Of a stretch of DNA of 64,000 bases, positions 55,876 to 64,000 are shown piece by piece. Below the pieces are notes generated by a model. That model saw only the letters and a list, made by a program, of their open reading frames with translations, had not been told where the DNA came from and ran no database searches. The stretch spans positions 806,001-870,000 of the forward strand of contig NW_024881519.1 of NCBI RefSeq assembly GCF_019059575.1, read 5' to 3'. This DNA comes from Amphibalanus amphitrite (taxonomy: Eukaryota; Arthropoda; Thecostraca; Balanomorpha; Balanidae). A program made the translations under genes and the position numbers. Positions within the stretch are counted from its first letter, which is position 1. The number at the start of each line of letters is the position of its first letter.

Positions 55876-57100
55876 CAGAAAACATAAACAACGAACCAGA
55901 AAAGAAGCACTAGCAGTGTAGACATCTAATGCCAAATCCTGAAGCATGGTTGTGGGACAGAACAACAGACCCTGATGATTTTCATTATCAATGTTAGGTA
56001 TGGAAAATGAAACTGAAGTTGATGGACTGTCAAGCAGTGATTGTCTAGTCAAAACTCTTGCTTCTTTCTTACCTTGCATATTTTCTGGGGTGTGATATGC
56101 CAGGCTTGAAGCAGCCTTCTGAGCAAGTCTCAAACTAATTTGATATGCAAGGCATTAAAACACTAGTGAGCATCCAAGAAAGAAAAACATTCATCTATTT
56201 TGATTTTTCCAAATAATGATCTTCGCTCAAATCCCCAAGGCCGTGCGAGCCACAATTGCCTCTCTCAATCAAAAATTTTACATGAGTTTTTAATGACGTC
56301 AATAGCAAAGAAGTGGCAATAAATTGTTTTGTGTCACTATAAACAGCCATAAAAATGATAATAATAAATAATAATGCAATACAGTTAAAAACTTGCACTC
56401 AAACAAAGATTAATCATCAAATTTTAACATTTACAGAAGAAGACGTCATTTTATTAGTCAAGTCAACAGCTCGCGTAAGAAATATTGTGTTCAGGATTTT
56501 CACCGTCATGTGAATTACGTGTTCAGGGTTTTCACCATCATGTGAATTAACCGTAAGTAAGGTTCATGCTCACTTATAATCTAATTCCATTGGCTTCGTT
56601 GATCAGCATTTTCTGTTAGCGGTCACTCACACACCAGTTAGAACATAAAGCGCCACTTTAATATTATGTAATTGGACTTGCCGAAAATCCAGAAATACAT
56701 CTAAGAGTTATAAGTTATTTTAGATAATATTTTATGAAGCCTTTACCTGCCTTTACCTAGGCGTGATTTCTTTTTCCATTACCTGAAAGAATTATTGAAC
56801 GCTCGTCTTCAATAGCTGTAAGGTGCTCTCCTAATGACCAGGTGAGATTGATTTGAGAGGGATGTGACAATGCAACATGTTGCATTTTCTGAAAATGTCA
56901 AGCTCTTGATGATGAAAGAACAATAGGTACCTATAATTAGTATTCTGTACCAGAGTGCAAACTCCCCTACAGCAAATGGTAAAACCATTACAGGTTTTCA
57001 AAGGCTTCACCACTTTCAGTGTTGCTGGGCATCCTTTGCATGATTTTTGCAGGCTAGACTGCTTATCAAAATGTAAGATTAAGGATTTAAAATTTTATAT
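55876..57100. other. Unassigned AT-rich region inside the hAT element
   Basis: No open frame over 90 codons, no known motif; a duplicated TTCACCRTCATGTGAATTA near 56.5 kb. Confidence 0.4.
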
Positions 57101-57254
57101 TTGAGTACTTGAGATTGAGCTTGAAATCTCACAGCCGTGGCCACAGCCGTAGCCGTGTTCTTGGAGATATTTGCAGCCGCCCCGGCCCACAGCCGTGGGG
57201 CTGAGTGCAGCCAGCCGCGGCTGCAGCCGGCCGGTGCAGACCTCTAATTTGATG

Positions 57255-57655
57255 CCTAGTCTAAAAAAATCATTAATACTTTTTCTCCAAATTTTGAACC
57301 TTTATGACCAATAGTAAGACACTGTGCGTCACTACGTTGATATTTCTCGCCCTAAAGCATAACAACAATACCCATTCAGTAAAAACAGTATTAAAAACAT
57401 GTTCAAAATGCCTCGCGATATCGATAACATTACGAAAGACATAGGCGACTTATAACATACTTGCAATGATGACGTCACACACGCGTGACGTGACGTAACC
57501 TCGTCATTTCTGAGCTACTGTATGATGCACGAAAGACACTGGTATAACTATGCAAAGTTTCATCGCAGTCTGTCTACGCATTAACAAGTTATGGGCAAAA
57601 CATTTTTTCGCGTTGACCCCCGGCACCCCCGGCCATCCGTGAGGCCGTTTCCAAC
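57255..57655. other. Probable remnant of a TTAA-type element
   Basis: Contains a GTTATGGGCAAAACATTTTT block and a CCCCCGGCACCCCCGG end like the others; its GGCCATCCGTGAGGCCGTTT stretch is inverted at 49.77 kb. Boundaries not defined. Confidence 0.35.
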
Positions 57656-59222
57656 CATAGTGCAATGGTTGAAGAAGAGGACAAAACAGACGGATTAGTA
57701 TTGTATGAGTCTTTGTGGCACAATAGATATTTGAATTTGGACGACATGGTTGGAATACCGAAAAAGAAGCTTCAAAATAGTGGTGTGCTACGTATTAACG
57801 ACATTTACGATAGAAATGCAGGCAGGCTGATGCCACCCGATCAACTGACAGAAAAATATGGCATTGGGAACTTCCTTTTGTGGCATAGAATCTTAAAAGC
57901 AATCCCAAAGGAATGGAAACAAATACTGCGTGAGAAAAGACCGAGGGTGAGAGAAGTAAGGCCGGAGATATATGTTACTTTACAGGAAACTATAAAGGTT
58001 GCAAAGTGGGCATATTCCGCACTTATGAAATCAAATAAGCTGTCTTGTCCTCGCAAAGCACAAACCAAATGGGAGCAGGAACTGCAAGGAGTGCAAAGCT
58101 CTTGGCCATCAGTCTTTAAGATACTATATAAAAGTACACAAGATTTTAAACTGAAATGGTTGCAACTGCGTATCCTGCATCGAATATTGCCTACCAATAG
58201 AGTACTTAATTGGATGAAAATAAGAGTCTAGCATGTGTGATCGTTGCTTTGAGCCCAACGAGGATATATATCATGTTTTTTGGGGTTGTAAGGACGCAAA
58301 AAAATTTTGGATGAGACTGAAACATACGCTTGTTTTACCGAAAAATTTCACACCAGAAGATATCCTTTTAGGTAACGTAACTGGAAAAGGAAAATGGACG
58401 GCAGCCCCCTTACGCGTGTGTGTGTACTATTAGGAAAACAGTTTATATGGCAATGTCGATGGTCTGGTGAAGAGCAAAGCGTACAGCGGTTTTCTTTGTA
58501 TCTTGCAAAGTATATATCAGTTGAGAAATGCATCGTAGCACGCAGAGGGGGAAGAAAAAGGTTCGATGAAACTTTTGGGTTACTGTGGGAAGCCTTGTGT
58601 ACGAGTAGTACTTGATTGTGCAATGGACAGACGTGGGCTCAGGATTGGAAGGGGGAGGAGTGTAGGTATGTAGTGGGATTCCTGTTCTAGGTACAAACAA
58701 AAAATCAGCCACCGCTCCCATGACCCATCCGGGCCAACCCGGGACCGGCCTCTTTGACTAGGGCCGGTCGGCCGGCCGGGCGTTCGGGGCGCCGGCCCTA
58801 CAAGTCGACGGCTCGCACGCCCGGCCGGTGGATAGGGGGCGCCGCCCGCGATACCCCTTCGCCGGGCGGCGCGGGCGGTGGCTGATGGCCCACGGTGGCT
58901 GATGGCAGGCGGGCCACACCACGTCGCGTGGTGGTGACGAGCTATACTTTTATAGCTCGGCCGCCGCCCAGTCAAAATGCAGATGAAATGTGGCGGGTGC
59001 ACACCGCAACGTTATGTTGATGCTCATGTGGGGTTGAGGGGGTTGTTTGCCGTGCTCGATGCCGCTACTTATCTCCCGTCTTGCCAGCTGTACGGGGGAC
59101 TAAGCGTGGAAGGCTGTGTCTCACATGGTGTATGTCTGTATGTTCGTGTTTGGGGGACACCGGTGTGACAATTTCGTAACCCGTGTTCTCGGATATATGT
59201 AATAAACATATGAAAAAAAGAC
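57656..59222 (+). mobile_element. 5'-truncated L1-type LINE
   Basis: Holds the C-terminal part of ORF2, a 3' UTR, an AATAAA signal (59201) and a short A tract (59213-59219). Only the thumb-to-zinc part of the RT protein remains. Target duplications are not evident. Confidence 0.75.
57665..58616 (+). pseudogene. LINE ORF2 C-terminus with RT zinc-binding domain
   Basis: The frame from 57665 runs about 188 codons (WHRILKAIPKEWK; LRILHRILPTNRVLNWMKI). A one-base shift near 58229 then leads into CDRCFEPNEDIYHVFWGC with the CxxC...H...C pattern of the zf-RVT domain. A second shift near 58410-58430 leads into the typical end KCIVARRGGRKRFDE. The conserved HRILPTNRVL and FWGC blocks are standard for L1-type ORF2. 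The copy is dead on both frameshifts and truncation. Confidence 0.75.
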
Positions 59223-59468
59223 CTATGACGTCATAAGAAGTGGCGGATCTACGTTGGGGCAAAATGGGCAATTGCCCCCCCCTAAACGGAAAACCTCTGG
59301 GCAAACATATCTTTTTGCCCCCCCTAAAAAAACTACAACTTGAATACTAAAAATATGGTGTTTGAAAAGAAAATGTGAAATAAATGGAGGACTAGAAGGT
59401 TGTCATATTCGTGATATTAAGTTGTGAGCTGATAAAAAGTCCTCCGCCCCATGAATGTCAGTCCATCA

Positions 59469-60918
59469 TCCCAGGCGCGTAACCACCACTGGGGACACTG
59501 GGGACCGGTCCCCAGTAGCTTTTGGGTTACTGGGGACCGTCCCCAGTAAAACTGACGACCTCAATTTGCTTAAATAGCGACATATTGTCTCTAAATCGAC
59601 GTGAAAAGATGTAGTCAGCGTAAGACAAAACTATGGATGTTTTGTTTAACCAGCACCCGGGTGGGCCTCTCAGCCAACTTCGCCATGGGGGGGGGGGGGC
59701 TTTTTGGCCACACCAGGTTATATCGGAAAGTAAGCAAGCTAGAAAGACGAAGTGAAAAGCAACAGATAGCTCGCTACAGTATCTTCCAGAATTACCTACA
59801 TCATTTTTTTTTTTTATCAGGTCATAGCTGAGGTCACTACAGGTCACCAACTGTAAAATTTTCACGAAATTTTGTTCCAAATTTTGACAACTTTTCACAA
59901 ATCGGCGCATAAGTCAGGAACCAATAGAGTTGCAATGCTGCGGGAAAGCGCATTCGATAGCGCTTTCAAAAGCATTTCTGAGTAATGCTCGCAGACTTGA
60001 CCTAAGGTCAACGTTTTAGCTTCCAGGCTGGCGTTTTTGCGGAAAGGGTTTTTGCATCATAGCTTTGGACTTAAAACTTGTATGACGCTGATTTTACGCG
60101 GCATCGCGTTTGTCTCGTCGAGACGTGTCGAATGAACTAGGTATAAGTTGACCTGAAAAGGTCAACTTTAAAATTTGACCCCTGGTCAGGGAAAAGGTCA
60201 TGTTGCATGCCATTTGATTGGTATTGTTGAGCTGAACACATTCATGCTGTTTTCAGCGCTCTAGCATGTTTCTACCTAAAGTTGTGGTAAAAAACTGTTG
60301 GAGATGTTTCATGACCTAAGATGAGCTGAGGGGCATAGAGGGGTCACAGGTGCAATTTTCCGGTTCAGTGTGTCATGTTTACCTGTGTCACGGTTTTTGA
60401 ATGTGTTTTCGGCCAAAAGAAAAGTATTTCAATTTCCTCCCAATGACCTATAATGAAGAGGTCGTAAAATTGACCTGACATTAGGTCACCGATGTGAAAA
60501 CTTTGAGATAGGTATACGAATTTTTCATACTGATTTCCTCACGTAAAAGCTCGAGTTTCAAACTTCTGGGATGTAAACTATAGGAATGACAAAGTCACAA
60601 AGTTTTTAGAGGCATGGTTACTTTACTTGCCCTGCCCTGGTGACCTGACCTTAGGTGACTTGGGGTCAAAATTTTCACACACGATGCGAAATTGATATAT
60701 CATAAGCTATACCAAGTTTCACGGCGGTGCGCGCCGCGGTTTTCCTTACATGCGCAAAAAAAGTTGGCAGGTGTGGCCAAAAACGCCCCCACCCTCTTCC
60801 CCCTTCACACACACACACACACGCATTCCGGCGAAGGCTGATCCTGAAATATCATATTTGGTATTCGCGGCCCTCCATGTGGTCCCCAGTAACTTCAGAT
60901 TCGTGGTTACGCGCCTGA
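59469..60918. mobile_element. hAT-like TIR element (CAGGCGCGTAACCAC ends) holding a TTAA element remnant
   Basis: CCAGGCGCGTAACCACCACT at the left and GTGGTTACGCGCCTGA at the right, with TCCATCA at 59462-59468 and 60919-60925 (7 bp seen; 8 possible). GGTCCCCAGTAAC text is also mirrored. Confidence 0.75.
59646..60810. mobile_element. TTAA element, family J, right end eroded
   Basis: TTAACCAGCACCCGGGTGGG at the left, a hairpin with GGGGGGCTTTTTGGCCACACC, the family A order of modules inside (TCAGGAACCAATAGAG, GCGCATTCGATAG, AGGTCA motifs), and a matching GTGTGGCCAAAAACGCCCCC near 60.77 kb. The right TTAA is replaced by a CA repeat. Confidence 0.65.
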
Positions 60919-60949
60919 TCCATCAGCAGTGCTACTACTGCTACTGCTA

Positions 60950-60975
60950 CCAAAAAAAAAAAAAAAAAAAAAAAT
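60950..60975 (+). repeat. A(22) tract after CTACTGCTACTGCTACC
   Basis: A pure A run; may be the tail of a retroposed sequence, but no body is recognised. Confidence 0.6.
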
Positions 60976-61096
60976 AACGCGATTTATTGAAACCTTGAAC
61001 CAAGTAAACAAACCGTCAACAGCAGACCGCCAGACGCCAGTGGTCAGGGGTCACCACACTGGTGAGCGGTTGGACAGTGGTGGGTTTGCATGGGTA

Positions 61097-61293
61097 TGTT
61101 GTAGATAATCTGTCTAATGAAGGACTTTAATGAGGATTAGCCCGCGGATAAACACGAGCGCCTGTAAAAACGAACAAACAGCTGCTGTGACAGCTAGTGA
61201 AAACGATGATTTTGAAATAGAAAGTGAAACATGTGTGAATGATAATTTCTAACAAATTTACCGTCAGTACGAAACAATACCGAACCGATAACA
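61097..61293 (+). repeat. 5' LTR of the short gag-only element
   Basis: TG...CA LTR of 197 bp, same as 62357-62553 by eye. Confidence 0.95.
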
Positions 61294-61314
61294 GTGGTGG
61301 CAGCGGTGTTAAAA

Positions 61315-61932
61315 ATGTCGGACCATTTGGTTCTGGAGAAGTTTGAGAACGGCAGTGCACAAGATTGGATATCATGGCTGGAGGACTACTGTTTGTTTGG
61401 TCAGATGAAGAAGTGGAATACCGACAAACTTGTGACAAACTTGCGTTTCTTTGTTTCTGGTAATGTAAAGGAATGTGTCCGACACGTGTGTGCAGCGTGC
61501 CCGGCAGCCACACTCGACTCGATCTCCGCCGAAGTGGTGAAGCTACTGGGAGGGATACCAGATCCCATGGTGGCCATCCACCGCCTAGATTCGGTGGCTT
61601 ATGAAGGAAACGTGATGAAAACCCTGCACGCTATTGAGGATCTAGTACAGTACGCCTACCCCACCGTTTCAGACAAGGCTACTAAGGATCAGCTGACTTG
61701 GATCCATCTCCAGAAAGTGCTACCCCCGGAGTATCAGCGAGATCTTACGAAGGCCAGAATCACAACGTTGGACGCCGCTGTGGAGCACGTCCGTGCATTC
61801 GAGCGGGCTGATGCGTCTGTCCAGTCTCACCCGGCTGGATTGTATCGGGCTCAGACCAGCCCAGCTGTCGAAAAGAGACCGAGACCGAGACCGAGACCGG
61901 GCCTGATCCCCAGTCAGCTGACAAACACGTAA
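61315..61932 (+). CDS. Gag-like protein, 205 codons (fossil element)
   Basis: The first ATG after the primer site is at 61315. The protein shares WISWLEDYCLFGQMKKWN, NLRFFVSGNVKECVR and KLLGGIPDPMVAIHRLDS with the gag at 22.5 kb, in the same order and spacing, so it is the capsid-like half of the same gag family. It lacks zinc knuckles and ends with a Pro-Arg tail. It would be expected to assemble with, or interfere with, the Gag of full elements; that is inference. The frame is open throughout. Confidence 0.8.
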   Translation: MSDHLVLEKFENGSAQDWISWLEDYCLFGQMKKWNTDKLVTNLRFFVSGNVKECVRHVCAACPAATLDSISAEVVKLLGGIPDPMVAIHRLDSVAYEGNVMKTLHAIEDLVQYAYPTVSDKATKDQLTWIHLQKVLPPEYQRDLTKARITTLDAAVEHVRAFERADASVQSHPAGLYRAQTSPAVEKRPRPRPRPGLIPSQLTNT

Positions 61933-62322
61933 GGCCACATGGCGACAAAGCGCCGCGGCAAGACAAGTCCTCTGGGCAGCAGGACCTGGTCACTCAGGCG
62001 ACTCCAAATGTGCCAAAGTCGATAATCACGAGAGCGGGTCGAACTGTCAGACACCCCATTAGGTACCACTAGTCATTAAGACCTCATATGAGATGATTCG
62101 GCTTGAAGTGGATATGGTATTGTTATGTGAAACGTAATCTCCATCCTGTTTTAAGTGGTGATGTCATATGACAGAAGTGGCGTGTACATTTTGTGTTCAT
62201 AGGTAATGTCTATGGTTTGAAGTGTTCATTGCTCATGTATGAATGTACATATGTGTAAAGTGCTAAAGTGTACCGTCTTACCTGGTACATCAATGTCCGC
62301 GGGCCATGCAGAGGTTGATCAG

Positions 62323-62356
62323 TTTCCGGGGCGGAAACTTTGTCTGTGGGGGATAT
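62323..62356 (+). promoter_or_regulatory. 3' box and polypurine tract of the short element
   Basis: TTTCCGGGGCGGAAACTT, then after 17 bases (with GTGGGGGA) the 3' LTR; same layout as 37916-37949. Confidence 0.65.
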
Positions 62357-62553
62357 TGTTGTAGATAATCTGTCTAATGAAGGACTTTAATGAGGATTAG
62401 CCCGCGGATAAACACGAGCGCCTGTAAAAACGAACAAACAGCTGCTGTGACAGCTAGTGAAAACGATGATTTTGAAATAGAAAGTGAAACATGTGTGAAT
62501 GATAATTTCTAACAAATTTACCGTCAGTACGAAACAATACCGAACCGATAACA
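62357..62553 (+). repeat. 3' LTR of the short gag-only element
   Basis: Same as the 5' LTR; followed by GGTA. Confidence 0.95.
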
Positions 62554-62685
62554 GGTATATAAGAAGTGTTTGCATAATATTTTATTGCTAGATAGCATGG
62601 GTGTAGGAGCTGAAAAAATATTGGTGGGTCTAAATATCCATTAGTACCTACCTAGCATTTCCACTGTGGCTACATTAGTTATGTC

Positions 62686-62878
62686 CAGAGGCGGATACAG
62701 CCATTTCCAAAGGGGGTGCCAAAAGGGTGCCAAAGTCCGAGAGTCTCTACAAGAGCTGCATAGTGCATATGTGTATGCAGGACTGAGGAGCGAAAGGGGG
62801 TGCCAAACTCAGTTTTGGCACCCCGGGTCCCCGATTACTGATTTTGGCACCCCTGGCACCCGCCTGGATCCGCCAGTG
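62686..62878. mobile_element. hAT MITE (CAGAGGCGGATACAG ends), 193 bp
   Basis: CAGAGGCGGATACAG at the left, CTGGATCCGCCAGTG at the right, with GTTATGTC and GTTATCCG as an imperfect 8-bp duplication. The GGGGGTGCC/GGCACCCC motif is repeated in both directions inside. Confidence 0.8.
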
Positions 62879-62939
62879 GTTATCCGCTACTGGTTAATGT
62901 GTTGGATGGTGCAAGGCGTCCTCGCTGAAGGTGAGTGAG

Positions 62940-64000
62940 AGGTGTGGACAATTCATAAGTCCGGCTACTTATCTGACCCGGAGAGGGTGTCGGTGAGGAT
63001 TAGTGATGAGTTCGGTGGGGATTAGTGATGGGTAAACAATGTGGCAGTCAGACGCTGTGAAATGTGAAGTAAAGCTGCGCTGGTGGTAGCTGTAACATGG
63101 CAGGCGAGATAGAACTGGTTGAGTGAACGATATGGTTGAGCTACTGCCGCTGTGTCACTCAGTGATGGCCAGAAAGAACGGTGTACTGCGTGCCTTTGAG
63201 AACAAGTGCGAGATAGGTTTCTGAGAGGAATAACGTAAAGAAGATTACCAATCGCGGCTTTTTCATGAGCCATACCGTTATCTAACGGGGACAAACACAG
63301 AAAGGCTCAGTCAGAGCTTTTGGTTTGCGAGGTGTTGGAGAAGCTCAGTATGTTGTGGGAACTTAACGCTGTTCAGTGTGATTCCGTTGGCTGTTGCGCT
63401 GTGGTCCTATGTAGTCTGTAGAAGCATCGTTTATCTCCTCTCGAAAGTAACACTTATTGTATAATTTTGCTAGCTCGCGAAGTTTAGTCCCAAAGTTAAG
63501 GAATGTTCATTGTAATTGCATCAATAAATGCAGGACCGAAAACAAATGCGCTGTTCTTCGTCTATTTCTTGTTGGGATTCTTAATCGACTGATCTCATTT
63601 TCTATTACCGGAAAAAACTGTTAATACGTTTAACTACGTGGCAACCCTGACTGCGTATAGTATCGCAGGTACGCTGATGTGGCCTTTGGTCGTGGGCATT
63701 TACACATGAACCTGCTGCTGCGACCCTTATCGGTCTCCGGATACAGAAGCCCTTGAGAACCGGCGCGGGCGGACCTTTCCGACGAGGTCTTGCCGAGGTG
63801 ATGCGGGAGGTAGAGGACGGACCGTCCATAGCGCCGGTGAGCTATTCCCTAACTATCTCCCGGAGTCAGGGTGGCTGCAATTTTTTGGCGCTGCCCTGGC
63901 TTGGCCGGACTGACAAAAATGTAAAAAATAAAAAAAAATCCCGAAATCCGAGGAGAAAAATAGGGGTAGCTCGTTTTTTTTTGTCCCTAAGACTGGACGT
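62940..64000. other. Unassigned right edge
   Basis: An AATAAA-like stretch (CATCAATAAATGCAGGACC near 63.52 kb) could end a transcript or LTR. No open frame with recognisable motif; the largest is under 95 codons. Confidence 0.4.

Larger units (their letters stand above)
51894..57246. mobile_element. hAT-type element (TAGAGTTCTGCACGG TIRs) with a nested foldback
   Basis: TAGAGTTCTGCACGGCTGC at the left, GCCGGTGCAGACCTCTA at the right, with a perfect 8-bp duplication ATTTGATG (51886-51893, 57247-57254). Both ends carry CAGCCGTGGC repeats. The TAGAGGT ends link it to the 400-bp MITE at 50.8 kb. No transposase is seen; 55.88-57.1 kb is unassigned AT-rich DNA. Confidence 0.9.
61097..62553 (+). 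mobile_element. Short gag-only Ty3/Gypsy derivative with identical LTRs
   Basis: Identical 197-bp LTRs (61097-61293, 62357-62553; TGTTGTAGAT...CCGATAACA) with a GGTA target duplication (61093-61096, 62554-62557). tRNA-Leu-type primer site TGGTGGCAGCGGTG at 61295-61308. Parts present: one gag frame, a short piece resembling the end of Pol (ITRAGRTVRHPIRY near 62.02-62.07 kb), a 3' box and polypurine tract. At 1457 bases it cannot encode enzymes. The identical LTRs say that it moved recently, so it probably relies on a full element in trans. Confidence 0.92.

Overview
The window looks like a piece of a large, repeat-rich arthropod genome. Long (TTAGG)n/(CCTAA)n arrays, the arthropod telomere repeat, occur at about 11.9-12.0, 16.3-18.2 and 18.8-18.9 kb. 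I see no bacterial operon, no rRNA and no convincing host gene. Nearly everything that can be named is transposable-element DNA, nested several layers deep. The species cannot be told from the sequence; a crustacean or chelicerate would fit.

Layout. 1-10.3 kb: an old Ty3/Gypsy element on the minus strand, cut by a TIR element (650-1601), a TTAA element (3006-4196, its right part tandemly duplicated) and a hAT-type element (4729-8258) filled with a minisatellite that itself carries a TTAA element. 10.3-11.85 kb: unassigned. 11.86-18.9 kb: TTAGG arrays holding a 4.2-kb AT-rich block with subterminal CCCGAAAATGGCAAG motifs, a TTAA element, and a SINE/foldback unit at the point where TTAGG turns into CCTAA. 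18.9-43.9 kb: a foldback element with arms near 0.9 kb and a 0.5-kb centre, blown up by insertions: two head-to-head TTAA elements, a young Ty3/Gypsy element with identical LTRs (22120-38244; itself carrying a TA-flanked TIR bracket full of other transposons), a long-TIR element, a GGGCCTCGTTTC-type element and a CACTG-type element. 44-51 kb: SINE and foldback pieces, GA and GACTCC repeats, more TTAA elements, a 400-bp hAT MITE. 51.9-57.2 kb: a hAT-type element holding a second large foldback. 57.6-59.2 kb: a 5'-truncated L1-type LINE. 59.5-60.9 kb: a TIR element with a TTAA remnant inside. 61.1-62.55 kb: a tiny, very young gag-only Ty3/Gypsy derivative.

Most unusual is a set of at least eight non-autonomous TTAA-flanked families. 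They share a plan rather than termini: a TTAA duplication, a CCCxCGCC-like inverted repeat, a G-run/C-run hairpin just inside each end, and an interior crowded with AGGTCA/TGACCT hexamers (19 counted by eye in one 1.2-kb copy). Matching empty sites inside the window confirm TTAA insertion for some of them. The AGGTCA arrays are nuclear-receptor half-sites in sequence; whether they act as such is unknown.

Whole-window comparisons here were made by eye, so identities and some boundaries are approximate.
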